A stretch of 64,000 bases of DNA, from the NCBI RefSeq assembly GCF_014168815.1, contig NZ_AP021972.1, positions 4,340,001 through 4,404,000 of the forward strand, written 5' to 3'. The translations under genes were made by a program, and so were the position numbers. How positions within the stretch are numbered: position 1 is the first letter of the stretch; every line of letters starts with the position of its first letter. Positions 1 through 8,749 of this stretch are shown piece by piece. The stretch is from Klebsiella sp. WP3-W18-ESBL-02 (GTDB lineage Bacteria; Pseudomonadota; Gammaproteobacteria; Enterobacterales; Enterobacteriaceae). The notes beneath the pieces are model-generated. The model was given only the letters and a program-made list of their open reading frames with translations, was not told the origin of the DNA and ran no database searches.

Positions 1-641
1 ATGGAGTTTGCGGAGTTCAGACCCAGTGCAACCTTCAGTTCTTCATCATCGAAGGCCTGTTTCACCAGCGCCTGGCAGGCGTCAAAATCACCGTCAATGG
101 CGACGGTTTCAATGTTGCCGCCCAGCGTACAGAACAGCTTCTCCTGCAGCGGGCTGATTTTGCCGCGCGGGTACAGAATCACCACGTTGACGTTCGGCAG
201 GCCGTAGAACGCATGCGCCACGGCAGCACCGGTGTCGCCGGAGGTTGCCGTCAGGATGGTCACTGGCTTATCGCCTGCAATATGGGTCAGCATCTGCGCC
301 ATAAAGCGGCCGCCGAAGTCTTTAAACGCCAGGGTCGGACCGTGGAACAGCTCCAGGCAGCCAACGTCTTCCTGCACCTTGTTCACCGGCGCCGGGAAGG
401 TAAATGCCGTCGCAATGCGCGCAGCGAGCTCATCCTGTGGGATCTCATCGCCGATAAACGCGGAGAGTATTTTCGCGCTGCGGGTGACGAAATCCTGCGT
501 TAACAGGTCATCAATGTCGGTCAGGTTGAATTCCGGCAGATCGTGCGGGAAAAACAGCCCCTGTTGCTTGCCAAGGCCTTGCGTAACGGCCTGCGCGAAG
601 CTGACCTGTTCATTGTGATCTTTTAAGTTATAGAGTTTCAT
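1..641 (-). CDS. thrC: Threonine synthase, N-terminal part (cut by window edge)
   Basis: PLP enzyme that converts O-phosphohomoserine to threonine, the last step of threonine synthesis in the cytoplasm. The frame opens with MKLYNLKDHNEQVSFAQAV at 641 and stays open to base 1, covering about 213 residues; the rest of the gene lies outside the window. The segment AFKDFGGRFMAQ carries the lysine expected to bind PLP, followed by the ATSGDTGAA phosphate-binding loop. The start lies three bases past the thrB stop, so it is translationally close to thrB as the last gene of thrLABC. Identification rests on near-identity to the enterobacterial protein as I know it. Confidence 0.97.
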   Translation of the reverse strand, partial: MKLYNLKDHNEQVSFAQAVTQGLGKQQGLFFPHDLPEFNLTDIDDLLTQDFVTRSAKILSAFIGDEIPQDELAARIATAFTFPAPVNKVQEDVGCLELFHGPTLAFKDFGGRFMAQMLTHIAGDKPVTILTATSGDTGAAVAHAFYGLPNVNVVILYPRGKISPLQEKLFCTLGGNIETVAIDGDFDACQALVKQAFDDEELKVALGLNSANS

Positions 642-644
642 CGG

Positions 645-1574
645 TTATCCCACGACTCGTGCGCCGGCTGTATCCAGACGGCAAATATGAACAAAACCTT
701 CTTGATTTTGCAGGTAATTCTGGCCAAGCCAATCGGCCACTCGCTGTGCGGTATCGGGTTTATCACACAGCGCAAACAGCGTTGGGCCGGAACCAGAGAT
801 CCCACAGGCAACGGCGCCAATGCCCGCCACCGCCTGACGCGCCTCGCTGAAGCCCGGCAGCAGTTTGGTACGGTATGGCTCGGCAATCACGTCTTTCATC
901 AGTTTCGCAGCCAACTGGGGCTGGCGTGAGTAGCAGGCGTGAATAAACCCAGCCAGATGGCGGCCATGCGCGATGCAGTCCTGACGGCGATACTGCGCAG
1001 GCAGAATCGCGCGCGCCTCCGCCGTTGAGACCTTGATCCCCGGATAGGCCAGCACCCACAGCCACTCATCAAAACAAGGAACCTGCTGGCTGATAATCCC
1101 GTTCTCTTCGATCATCAGCTGCATGCCGCCCAGATAGCACGGCGCAACGTTATCGTAGTGCACGCTGCCGGAGATGCGCCCTTCCAGCTCGCCCATCAGG
1201 GCCAGCATGCGGGTTTCGTCCAGCGGCTTACCGCAGTGTTCATTCATCGCTACCAGCGCAGCGACAACGGAACAGGCGCTGGAGCCCAGCCCTGAACCAA
1301 TCGGCATATTTTTTTCCAGCGTCATCGCCACCGGGATTTCTTTGCCGATTTCCTGGCAGAAGCGCTCCCAGCATTGATAAACAATATTTTCCTGGGCCAC
1401 GCTCGGCAGTTTATCCGCAAAGCGCCCCACATTTTGCAGGCTGAAACGGTCTGCCGCTTCAACCGAGACGTTATCGCCCAGCAGGCTGCCGTCAACCGGC
1501 GTGACGGCGGCACCCAGTACATCAAACCCGACGCTCATATTGGCACTGGAAGCCGGGGCATACACCTTAACCAT
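645..1574 (-). CDS. thrB: Homoserine kinase
   Basis: Cytoplasmic GHMP-family kinase that phosphorylates L-homoserine with ATP, giving O-phosphohomoserine for ThrC. It has 309 residues, the usual length. The N-terminus MVKVYAPASSANMSVGFDVLG and the GHMP ATP-binding loop PIGSGLGSSACS (about residues 91-102) are clear. A glycine-rich motif GISGSGPTLFAL lies near residue 260. It begins one base after the thrA stop and ends three bases before thrC, so the three genes form one tight operon controlled by the thrL attenuator. Confidence 0.98.
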   Translation of the reverse strand: MVKVYAPASSANMSVGFDVLGAAVTPVDGSLLGDNVSVEAADRFSLQNVGRFADKLPSVAQENIVYQCWERFCQEIGKEIPVAMTLEKNMPIGSGLGSSACSVVAALVAMNEHCGKPLDETRMLALMGELEGRISGSVHYDNVAPCYLGGMQLMIEENGIISQQVPCFDEWLWVLAYPGIKVSTAEARAILPAQYRRQDCIAHGRHLAGFIHACYSRQPQLAAKLMKDVIAEPYRTKLLPGFSEARQAVAGIGAVACGISGSGPTLFALCDKPDTAQRVADWLGQNYLQNQEGFVHICRLDTAGARVVG

Positions 1575-1575
1575 T

Positions 1576-4038
1576 TTAAACTCCTAACTTCCATGACAAT
1601 GTGCGCAGCAAATCGGCAAACACCCCTGCCGCCGTCACGTCGTTGCCTGCGCCATAGCCGCGCAGCACCAGCGGCAGCGGCTGGTAGTAGTGGCTGTAGA
1701 ACGCCAGCGCGTTCTCGCCGTTTTTTACTTTGAACAGCGGATCGTTGCCGTCAACGGCGGCAATTTTCACCCGGCAGACGCCGTCTTCCTCGATGTTGCC
1801 CACGTAGCGCAGCACTTTGCCTTCATCACGCGCTTTAGCGACGCGCGCGGAGAATTCATCATCCAGCTGCGGCAGACGCGCCATAAAGCTGTCGGTATCG
1901 CCCGAGGCGTCGAAGCTCGACGGCAGCACCGATTCGACCACGATATCACTCAACTCAAGGCTGCGCCCGGTTTCTCGCGCCAGAATGAGCAGCTTACGCG
2001 CCACGTCCATACCGGACAGATCGTCACGCGGGTCCGGCTCGGTATAGCCCAGCTCGCGCGCGACGGCGGTCGCCGCGGACAGGCTCATGCCTTCATCAAG
2101 CTTGCCGAAAATAAACGACAGCGAGCCAGAAAGAATGCCGGAGAAATGCTGCAGCTCATCGCCCGCATTCAGCAGATTTTGCAGGTTCTCAATCACCGGC
2201 AGACCTGCGCCGACGTTAGTGTCGTAGAGGAATTTACGCCGCGATTGCCCTGCCGCATGACGCAGCTGATGGTAGTAATCCATCGACGATGTATTGGCCT
2301 TTTTGTTCGGCGTCACCACGTGGAACCCTTCGCGCAGGAAGTCGGCGTACTGATCGGCTACCGCCTGGCTGGAGGTGCAGTCAACGATCACCGGATTCAG
2401 CAGGTGATACTCTTTCACCAGGCGAATCAAGCGGCCCAGATTGAACGGCTCTTTGGCTTCCGAAAGCTCCGACTGCCAGTTCTCAAGATTCAGCCCGTGC
2501 ACGTTGGTCAGCAGCGCGCGCGAGTTGGCAACGCCGCAGACGCGCAGGTCAATGTGCTTCTTCTTCAGCCACGCCTGCTGACGTTTGATCTGCTCAAGCA
2601 GCGCACCGCCTACCCCGCCAACGCCCACCAGGAACACTTCAATGACCTGATCGGTGTTAAACAGCATCTGGTGTGTCACGCGCACGCCGGTCGTGGCGTC
2701 GTCGTTGTTCACCACTACGGAGATAGAACGCTCGGAAGATCCCTGAGCAATGGCCACAATGTTGATATTGGCGCGGGCAAGTGCCGCGAAAAATTTCGCT
2801 GAGATACCGCGCAGCGTGCGCATGCCGTCGCCAACAACGGAGATAATGGCCAGACGCTCCATGATAGACAGCGGCTCCAGCAGCTCTTCTTTCAGCTCCA
2901 GATAGAACTCATCCTCCATAGCCTTGCGCGCACGCGCGCAGTCGCTTTGCGGCACGCAGAAGCTGATGCTGTATTCGGAAGAGGACTGGGTAATCAATAC
3001 CACCGAAATGCCCGCGCGGGACATGGTGGCAAACACGCGCGCCGCCATGCCGACCATGCCTTTCATGCCCGGGCCAGAGACGTTGAACATCGCCATGTTG
3101 TTGAGGTTAGAGATACCCTTCACCGGCAGCGAGTCGTCGTCGCTGCTGGCGCCGATGAGCGTGCCCGGCGCCTGCGGGTTACCAGTATTTTTGATCAGGC
3201 AAGGAATCTGGAACTGAGCGATAGGGGCAATGGTACGCGGGTGAAGGACTTTCGCACCAAAGTAGGAAAGCTCCATTGCTTCCTGATAGGACATGCTTTT
3301 CAGCAGCACCGCATCCGGCACCTGGCGCGGGTCGCAGGTGTAGACGCCGTCGACATCGGTCCAGATTTCACAACAGTCTGCACGTAGACAGGCAGCCAGC
3401 ACGGCGGCAGAGTAGTCAGAACCGTTACGCCCCAACACCACCAGTTCGCCTTTTTCATTGCCGGCGGTAAAGCCCGCCATCAGCACCATGTGATCCGCCG
3501 GGATCTGGCTGGCCGCAATGCGACGAGTTGATTCAGCAATATCGACTGTAGATTCAAGGTAATGGCCAACGGCCAGCAGTTTCTCAACCGGGTTAATCAC
3601 CGTGACCTTGTGGCCACGTGCGCTCAGCAGCCCCGCCATGATGGCGATAGACAGCTTCTCGCCGCGGCAGATCAGGCCCGCGTTGACGCTGTCAGGGCAC
3701 TGCCCGAGCAGGCTGATACCGTGGAGAATATGTTTGATCTGGGCAAATTCGAGCTCAACGGCCGCCTTCAGTTCCGCCAGCGGGAATCCCGGCTGAGCGG
3801 TAGCAAGCCCTTGAAGAAGTTCAGCAAAGATACGTTCGGCGTCGGCGATATTGGTCAGCGCGTCCTGGCCGCCAATGGTTTTTTCAATCATCGCCACCAG
3901 ATGGTTGGTGATTTTTGCCGGGGCAGAGAGCACGGTTGCTACCTGCCCCTGCCTGGCGTTACTTTCCAGAATGTCGGCAACACGCAGAAACCGTTCCGCA
4001 TTTGCCACTGATGTACCGCCGAACTTCAAGACTCGCAT
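1576..4038 (-). CDS. thrA: Bifunctional aspartokinase I / homoserine dehydrogenase I
   Basis: First and third steps of threonine synthesis in one 820-residue cytoplasmic protein. The N-terminal kinase begins MRVLKFGGTSVANAERF; two ACT regulatory repeats follow (around residues 320-460, including the ISVVLITQSSSEYSISF segment). The homoserine dehydrogenase half starts near VFLVGVGGVGGALLEQ with its Rossmann glycine motif. The frame is open upstream to 4080, but I chose the ATG at 4038 because the kinase signature begins there and the attenuator hairpin occupies the upstream part. Expression is expected to be attenuated through thrL, and feedback by threonine is known for the family. Confidence 0.98.
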   Translation of the reverse strand: MRVLKFGGTSVANAERFLRVADILESNARQGQVATVLSAPAKITNHLVAMIEKTIGGQDALTNIADAERIFAELLQGLATAQPGFPLAELKAAVELEFAQIKHILHGISLLGQCPDSVNAGLICRGEKLSIAIMAGLLSARGHKVTVINPVEKLLAVGHYLESTVDIAESTRRIAASQIPADHMVLMAGFTAGNEKGELVVLGRNGSDYSAAVLAACLRADCCEIWTDVDGVYTCDPRQVPDAVLLKSMSYQEAMELSYFGAKVLHPRTIAPIAQFQIPCLIKNTGNPQAPGTLIGASSDDDSLPVKGISNLNNMAMFNVSGPGMKGMVGMAARVFATMSRAGISVVLITQSSSEYSISFCVPQSDCARARKAMEDEFYLELKEELLEPLSIMERLAIISVVGDGMRTLRGISAKFFAALARANINIVAIAQGSSERSISVVVNNDDATTGVRVTHQMLFNTDQVIEVFLVGVGGVGGALLEQIKRQQAWLKKKHIDLRVCGVANSRALLTNVHGLNLENWQSELSEAKEPFNLGRLIRLVKEYHLLNPVIVDCTSSQAVADQYADFLREGFHVVTPNKKANTSSMDYYHQLRHAAGQSRRKFLYDTNVGAGLPVIENLQNLLNAGDELQHFSGILSGSLSFIFGKLDEGMSLSAATAVARELGYTEPDPRDDLSGMDVARKLLILARETGRSLELSDIVVESVLPSSFDASGDTDSFMARLPQLDDEFSARVAKARDEGKVLRYVGNIEEDGVCRVKIAAVDGNDPLFKVKNGENALAFYSHYYQPLPLVLRGYGAGNDVTAAGVFADLLRTLSWKLGV

Positions 4039-4070
4039 GGTTTTTACCCCTTGATCTTCAGTCGAAAAAA

Positions 4071-4097
4071 AAGCCCGCACTGTTTAGGTGCGGGCTT
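4071..4097 (-). terminator. thr operon attenuator terminator
   Basis: A 10-bp perfect stem (AAGCCCGCAC / GTGCGGGCTT) with a 7-nt loop is followed on the minus strand by a run of T. It lies between thrL and thrA, exactly where the threonine attenuator belongs. Confidence 0.95.
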
Positions 4098-4119
4098 TTT
4101 TCTGTGTTTCCTGTACGCG

Positions 4120-4188
4120 TCAGCCCGCACCGTTACCTGTGGTAATAGTGGTGGTGGTAATGGTCATAATGCTGCTGATGCGAATCAT
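4120..4188 (-). CDS. thrL: thr operon leader peptide
   Basis: A 22-residue peptide that I read as [20 protein letters not shown] followed by AG and a stop. It contains 7 Thr and 5 Ile codons, so ribosome stalling on charged tRNA-Thr/tRNA-Ile shortage would control the terminator at 4071-4097. It differs from the E. coli leader ([21 protein letters not shown], from memory) by one extra residue and a second internal Met, with the regulatory Thr/Ile cluster kept. The start ATG is preceded by the same ACAACATCC context as in E. coli. Confidence 0.93.
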   Translation of the reverse strand: [22 protein letters not shown]

Positions 4189-4224
4189 GGATGTTGTGTG
4201 CTCTGTTATTTAGCTGTCTGTGCT

Positions 4225-4263
4225 ATACCTATATTGGTTAAAGTATCTGGCCATCTAAGTCAA
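4225..4263 (-). promoter_or_regulatory. Putative thr operon promoter region
   Basis: On the minus strand a TTGACT element (4258-4263) begins a segment that resembles the known E. coli thr promoter, including the ACTTTAACCAATATAGG stretch upstream of thrL. The exact -10 hexamer cannot be fixed by eye. Confidence 0.6.
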
Positions 4264-4396
4264 TGTATTTTTAACTTCGTCACGTTTCGAAACCACTTCA
4301 CATACGCCCACACAGCCCGCAACAAACCACCAATATAGCCATAAGACAGACACATTACCGGGTAATAACACCATAAAGAAATAAAATGACAGAACT

Positions 4397-5083
4397 TTAC
4401 TCTGGAATATTTTTTTCAATATCATGCAGTAATCTGTGCAACATTGCCGTATCACGTTGCTCGAGTAAGCCAATACGTTGTTGCAGCCAGTCGGCCAGTT
4501 TTACATCTCCAGCCACCTCGAGTCGTTCAAGCAAACGCGTGATACGCGCTCTTAACGCAATCAGCTGATTTTCGTCACTCTCCGTGACTACCGGGTTTGC
4601 CGTTTGTAACAGTGACGAGAGCTGATAACAATAAACCATCACCGCCTGCCCGAGATTCAATGAAGGATAATCAGCCACCATCGGTACGCCGGTTAACACA
4701 TCGGCTAACGCCAGCTCATCGTTGGTGAGCCCGGAATCTTCACGACCAAACACCAGCGCCGCATGGCCCATCCACTGCGCTTTTTCCGCCAGCATCGGCA
4801 CCAGCTCCTGCGGCGTCGCGTAGTAGTGAAAGCGTGCGCGGCTGCGCGCCGTCGTGGCAACGGTGAAGTCCACATCGTGAAGCGCCTCTGCCAGCGTGGG
4901 ATAGCAGGTAATGCCTTCGAGGATGTCAGAAGAGCCGTGAGCGACCCACCCGGCCGCCGGTTCCAGATGGGCAACGCTATCGACAATACGTAGGTCGTTA
5001 AATCCCATCGTTTTCATGGCCCGGGCGGCGGCGCCGATATTTTCGGCCCTTGCTGGCGAAACCAGCACAATAGATAAGCGCAT
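4397..5083 (-). CDS. lasT: SpoU/TrmH-family RNA methyltransferase LasT (YjtD)
   Basis: A 228-residue SPOUT-class protein, expected to use S-adenosylmethionine to methylate an RNA ribose. The N-terminal motif VLVSPARAENIGAAARAMKTMGF (motif 1, about residues 6-28), VFGREDSGLTNDE (motif 2, near residue 110) and YPSLNLGQAVMVYCYQ (motif 3, near 138) are all visible. The C-terminal third is charged and probably helical. It sits between thrL and arcA as in E. coli. Its physiological substrate is not known to me. Confidence 0.93.
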   Translation of the reverse strand: MRLSIVLVSPARAENIGAAARAMKTMGFNDLRIVDSVAHLEPAAGWVAHGSSDILEGITCYPTLAEALHDVDFTVATTARSRARFHYYATPQELVPMLAEKAQWMGHAALVFGREDSGLTNDELALADVLTGVPMVADYPSLNLGQAVMVYCYQLSSLLQTANPVVTESDENQLIALRARITRLLERLEVAGDVKLADWLQQRIGLLEQRDTAMLHRLLHDIEKNIPE

Positions 5084-5428
5084 TTAAAGTTCTCTTAATT
5101 TGCTGTCTTCAGGCAATAATGTGATGTACTTCAACATATTGCGCAGCGCGAATTTACAAAAACGCAACAAAAATCACTGAAATGATGTTTCACAATACAT
5201 AAAAGACGCTAAACTATTTACGGCAATATATGGCGTATTTTATGTTAACAGATAGCAGATATCTTACTGTTTATATGAACTATTTCCATTCGCGCTGAAC
5301 GATAGTAATTGGATTCACCACATTTATCAGTTAACCTGTGCAACTACTTGAGTTGTGGAAAAAATGTGATAGGCGTTATCATTCCGGAGTGATGATTTCA
5401 CCAAACTGTTAACGTGCTACAATTGAAC

Positions 5429-5442
5429 TTGATATATGTCAA
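5429..5442 (+). promoter_or_regulatory. Candidate FNR box upstream of arcA
   Basis: TTGATATATGTCAA matches the FNR consensus TTGAT-N4-ATCAA at 9 of 10 fixed bases. It lies about 280 bp upstream of arcA, whose E. coli homologue is known to be FNR-activated in anaerobiosis. Assignment is inference from motif and position. Confidence 0.6.
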
Positions 5443-5454
5443 CGAAGCGTAGGT

Positions 5455-5625
5455 TTATTGGCGGTCTGGTGCCTCTTTACCTGTTATGTTGCTGTTAAAA
5501 TGGTTAGGATGACAACCGTTTTTGACACTGTCGGGTCCAGAGGGAAGAGTACCCACGACCAAGCTAATGATGTTGTTGACGTTGATGGAAAGTGCATCAA
5601 GAACGCAATTACGTACTTTAGTCAT
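5455..5625 (-). pseudogene. yjjY: yjjY-like small ORF with frameshift
   Basis: From the ATG at 5625 the minus strand encodes MTKVRNCVLDALSINVNNII and then SLVVGT, which agrees with the start of the 46-residue E. coli YjjY as I remember it. After that the frame diverges and runs to a stop at 5455 (56 residues). Dropping one base near 5541-5547 restores the continuation FPLDPTVSKTVVILTILTAT with a stop at 5484. So either the gene is frameshifted, or this stretch is conserved for the arcA leader and promoters rather than for protein. It lies divergent from arcA. Confidence 0.6.
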
Positions 5626-5721
5626 GTTACGCCGATCATGTTAATTTTCGACATGCATCAGGCAGGTCAGGGACTATTGGTACTTCCTGTTTCGATTTAG
5701 TTGGCAATTTAGGTAGCAAAC

Positions 5722-6438
5722 ATGCAGACCCCGCACATTCTTATCGTTGAAGACGAGTTGGTAACACGCAACACGTTAAAAAGTATTTTCGAAGCAGAAG
5801 GCTACGATGTTTTCGAAGCGACCGATGGCGCGGAAATGCATCAGATCCTGTCTGAAAATGATATCAACCTGGTAATCATGGATATCAACCTGCCAGGGAA
5901 AAATGGCCTGCTGCTGGCGCGCGAACTGCGTGAGCAAGCGAACGTTGCCCTGATGTTCCTGACCGGCCGCGACAATGAAGTCGACAAAATCCTCGGTCTG
6001 GAAATTGGCGCAGATGATTACATCACCAAGCCGTTCAACCCGCGTGAACTGACCATCCGTGCGCGCAACCTGCTGTCCCGTACCATGAACCTGGGTACCG
6101 TCAGCGAAGAACGCCGTAGCGTAGAAAGCTACAAGTTCAACGGCTGGGAGCTGGACATCAACAGCCGCTCTCTGGTGAGCCCGAACGGCGAGCAGTACAA
6201 GCTGCCGCGCAGTGAATTCCGCGCGATGCTGCACTTCTGTGAGAACCCGGGCAAGATTCAGTCTCGTGCTGAACTGCTGAAGAAAATGACCGGCCGTGAG
6301 CTGAAGCCGCACGACCGTACGGTTGACGTGACCATTCGTCGCATCCGTAAGCATTTTGAGTCTACGCCGGATACGCCGGAAATCATCGCCACCATTCACG
6401 GCGAAGGTTACCGCTTCTGCGGCGAGCTGCAGGAATAA
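5722..6438 (+). CDS. arcA: Aerobic respiration response regulator ArcA
   Basis: OmpR/PhoB-type response regulator, 238 residues, phosphorylated by ArcB under low oxygen and repressing aerobic metabolism genes. The receiver domain (1-120) starts MQTPHILIVEDELVTRN; the phosphoacceptor Asp is in VIMDINLPGKNG (near residue 54), and the conserved Lys in ADDYITKPF (near 100). The C-terminal winged-helix domain (about 130-238) contains RTVDVTIRRIRKHFE. Its usual neighbours creB-creC-creD are missing: the gene converges directly on creA. Confidence 0.98.
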   Translation: MQTPHILIVEDELVTRNTLKSIFEAEGYDVFEATDGAEMHQILSENDINLVIMDINLPGKNGLLLARELREQANVALMFLTGRDNEVDKILGLEIGADDYITKPFNPRELTIRARNLLSRTMNLGTVSEERRSVESYKFNGWELDINSRSLVSPNGEQYKLPRSEFRAMLHFCENPGKIQSRAELLKKMTGRELKPHDRTVDVTIRRIRKHFESTPDTPEIIATIHGEGYRFCGELQE

Positions 6439-6444
6439 AAAAAC

Positions 6445-6471
6445 AAAACGGCGCGTTAAGCGCCGTTTTTA
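6445..6471 (+). terminator. arcA terminator
   Basis: A GC-rich hairpin (AACGGCGC / GCGCCGTT, 5-nt loop) followed by TTTTTAT lies just after the arcA stop. Flanking A-runs suggest it may also serve creA from the other side. Confidence 0.9.
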
Positions 6472-6488
6472 TTTGCCTTAATCCTATC

Positions 6489-6971
6489 CTACTTCGCTTC
6501 GACGCTCCACGGCATAATAGGTACCGCGCTGATCGCATTCTTTGGCGAACCGTCAACGACTTTGTCTGAATAGGCTAAGTAGGCCAGCACGTTACGTTTC
6601 TTATCGTAGAACCGCACAACCTGTAGTGATTTAAACACCAGCGACGTGCGCTTTTTAAAGACCACGTCACCGTCCGCTTTGCCATTCTTAATTTTGTCGC
6701 TGAGGGTAACCGGCCCAATCTGCTGGCAGGAAATCGCCGCATCTGAGGTGTCTTCAGCCAGCCCCAGCCCCCCTTTAATACCGCCAGTCTTCGCTCGGCT
6801 CACGTAGCAGGTGACATTCTGCACGTCCGGATCGTCAAACGCTTCTACCACGATTTTATGATCGGGCCCGAACATTTTGAAAACCGTATCAACAGAACCA
6901 ATCTGCTCCGCGTGGGCCGCCAGGCTGGAGACGCTGAGCAACAGGCCAGCCATTAATTTCTTGTATTTCAT
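6489..6971 (-). CDS. creA: CreA family periplasmic protein of unknown function
   Basis: 160 residues with a signal peptide (MKYKKLMAGLLLSVSSLAAH, cleavage likely after AHA). The mature part contains two spaced cysteines (NVTCYVSRAK, AISCQQIG) that could form a disulfide. The family is conserved next to rob in enterobacteria and has no established biochemical role. Here the creBCD two-component system that normally follows is absent, so creA stands alone and converges on arcA about 50 bp away. Confidence 0.93.
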   Translation of the reverse strand: MKYKKLMAGLLLSVSSLAAHAEQIGSVDTVFKMFGPDHKIVVEAFDDPDVQNVTCYVSRAKTGGIKGGLGLAEDTSDAAISCQQIGPVTLSDKIKNGKADGDVVFKKRTSLVFKSLQVVRFYDKKRNVLAYLAYSDKVVDGSPKNAISAVPIMPWSVEAK

Positions 6972-7182
6972 ATTGTTACCATTTCCGTCGATTGAGTCGG
7001 GTGATTATTCAATATCTAATTAGAAAATGTTTAAAGATCACAGCTTTACAAAAAATAGGGCAATATCGAGTGTTAAAACGCATTTATGCATAAAAAAAAC
7101 ACCGAATGCTAAAACAGCAAAAGATGCTATTATCCGCTACTTTGGTAACAGGCACATAAGATTTTAAGGATGAGGGCATTTT

Positions 7183-8052
7183 ATGGATCAAGCTGGAATT
7201 ATTCGCGATCTCCTCGTTTGGCTGGAAGGCCATTTGGATCAGCCTCTATCGCTGGATAATGTGGCGGCAAAAGCGGGTTATTCTAAATGGCATCTGCAGC
7301 GTATGTTCAAAGATGTCACCGGCCATGCCATCGGTGCCTATATCCGCGCCCGCCGTCTGTCTAAATCTGCTGTTGCACTGCGCCTGACCGCTCGCCCGAT
7401 CCTTGATATCGCGCTGCAGTATCGTTTTGACTCTCAGCAGACCTTTACACGGGCGTTCAAAAAGCAGTTTACGCTGACGCCGGCGCTGTATCGTCGTTCG
7501 CCGGACTGGAGCTCCTTTGGCATGCGGCCGCCTCTGCGCCTGGGCGAGTTTACGATGCCAAAATACGAGTTTATTACACTGCCAACTACCCATCTGCTGG
7601 GCGTAACCCAGAGCTATACCTGCAAGCTGGAAGAGATCTCCGATTTCCGCCAGCAGATGCGCGTCCAGTTCTGGACCGATTTCCTCGCCAACTCGCCGTC
7701 CATCCCGCCGATTCTGTACGGGCTGCACGAGCCTCGCCCTAGCCTGGAGAAAGACGACGAGCAGGAAGTGTTCTATACCACCGCGCTGACGCCAGAGATG
7801 GCCAACGGCCACGTGGACGACGTGCATCCGGTTACCCTTGAAGGCGGCGAATACGTGATGTTTACCTACGAAGGATTGGGAACCGGGGTGCAGGAGTTTA
7901 TTCTGACGCTGTACGGCACCTGTATGCCAATGCTTAACCTGACGCGTCGTAAAGGTCAGGACATCGAACGCTTCTTCCCGCAGGACGAAGCGCGGAATCA
8001 GGAGCCGCCGATTATGCTGCGCTGCGAGTACCTGATTCCAATTCGTCGTTAA
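7183..8052 (+). CDS. rob: Right origin-binding protein, AraC/XylS-family regulator
   Basis: 289-residue transcription activator of the MarA/SoxS/Rob regulon (efflux, superoxide and antibiotic tolerance). The N-terminal 100 residues are the AraC-type double helix-turn-helix (LSLDNVAAKAGYSKWHLQRMF and ILDIALQYRFDSQQTFTRAFK). The C-terminal 170 residues form a GyrI-like ligand-binding domain (MPKYEFITLPTTHLLGV onward). It is divergent from creA as in E. coli, and its stop overlaps the end of convergent gpmB by 4 bp. Confidence 0.97.
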   Translation: MDQAGIIRDLLVWLEGHLDQPLSLDNVAAKAGYSKWHLQRMFKDVTGHAIGAYIRARRLSKSAVALRLTARPILDIALQYRFDSQQTFTRAFKKQFTLTPALYRRSPDWSSFGMRPPLRLGEFTMPKYEFITLPTTHLLGVTQSYTCKLEEISDFRQQMRVQFWTDFLANSPSIPPILYGLHEPRPSLEKDDEQEVFYTTALTPEMANGHVDDVHPVTLEGGEYVMFTYEGLGTGVQEFILTLYGTCMPMLNLTRRKGQDIERFFPQDEARNQEPPIMLRCEYLIPIRR

Positions 8053-8696
8053 CGCTGTAGCTCATCCAACGCAGGGGTATCGAGATGTGAGATATCCCCT
8101 GCCGTTTCAACCACCCATCCCGGCGCCAACCACAGGCTTTCCTGATAATCCACCCGCGAGATAGAGCAGTTACGCAGACGCAAGCGGCGCTCCGCGTGCG
8201 CAGGCAGCCCCAGAATAGTGCTCACCAGACAGCCTAGCGCGATACCGTGGCTCACCAGCAGCGGGCGACTGCCGGTTGGCAGATCGAGACAGGCGGCCAG
8301 CGCCGCATGCATACGCTCGCTCAGCTCCTGCATAGATTCGCCCTGCGGAATACGCCCGTCCGGCGTGCCGTTAACCACCTGACGACGCCACAGCTCTTCC
8401 TCCGCGGTTAATGAATCGAGGTGGCGCTGCTCCAGCACCCCCATATCTAACTCGCGCAGGCGCGCATCCAGCGTGACACCACAGCCGCAGGCATCGGCAA
8501 TGATCTCAGCGGTACGGCGCGTACGGCCCAGATCGCTGGCAATGACGTGGGTGATGCCGTAGGTGCGCACGCGCTCACCTACCTGCATCGCCTGCTGCTC
8601 CCCTTTCTCCGTCAGGGGGCTATCGGACTGACCCTGAATACGCCGCTCGGCGTTCCAGCGGGTTTCGCCATGGCGAACAAGATATACCTGTAACAT
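8049..8696 (-). CDS. gpmB: Histidine phosphatase family protein GpmB (phosphoglycerate mutase-like)
   Basis: 215-residue cytoplasmic histidine phosphatase superfamily protein. The RHG signature LVRHGETRWN (residues 7-16) carries the phosphorylated His, and the second catalytic His lies in LLVSHGIALG near residue 150. It is annotated as a phosphoglycerate mutase, but the superfamily is mainly phosphatases and the physiological substrate is uncertain. It ends overlapping rob and starts 53 bp from divergent yjjX. Confidence 0.93.
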   Translation of the reverse strand: MLQVYLVRHGETRWNAERRIQGQSDSPLTEKGEQQAMQVGERVRTYGITHVIASDLGRTRRTAEIIADACGCGVTLDARLRELDMGVLEQRHLDSLTAEEELWRRQVVNGTPDGRIPQGESMQELSERMHAALAACLDLPTGSRPLLVSHGIALGCLVSTILGLPAHAERRLRLRNCSISRVDYQESLWLAPGWVVETAGDISHLDTPALDELQR

Positions 8697-8749
8697 GTTT
8701 TTTATCCGTTATACTGCGATGACATTTTTTTATCTGAGTTGTGTAGATT

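Larger units (their letters stand above)
5084..5721. other. Long lasT-arcA intergenic region
   Basis: This 638-bp gap is AT-rich in its first 350 bp. It holds the candidate FNR box (5429-5442) and the yjjY-like frame on the minus strand. The remainder is expected to hold the arcA promoters and a long 5' untranslated leader. I see no other credible gene. Confidence 0.7.

Noticed and set aside
1690..2802. 370-codon open frame on the plus strand
   Set aside because: It is the antisense shadow of thrA, with His/Arg/Gln-rich composition typical of the opposite strand of GC-rich genes.
5458..5700. 80-codon plus-strand frame before arcA
   Set aside because: It lies opposite the yjjY-like frame, has no ribosome binding site and lies within the arcA leader.
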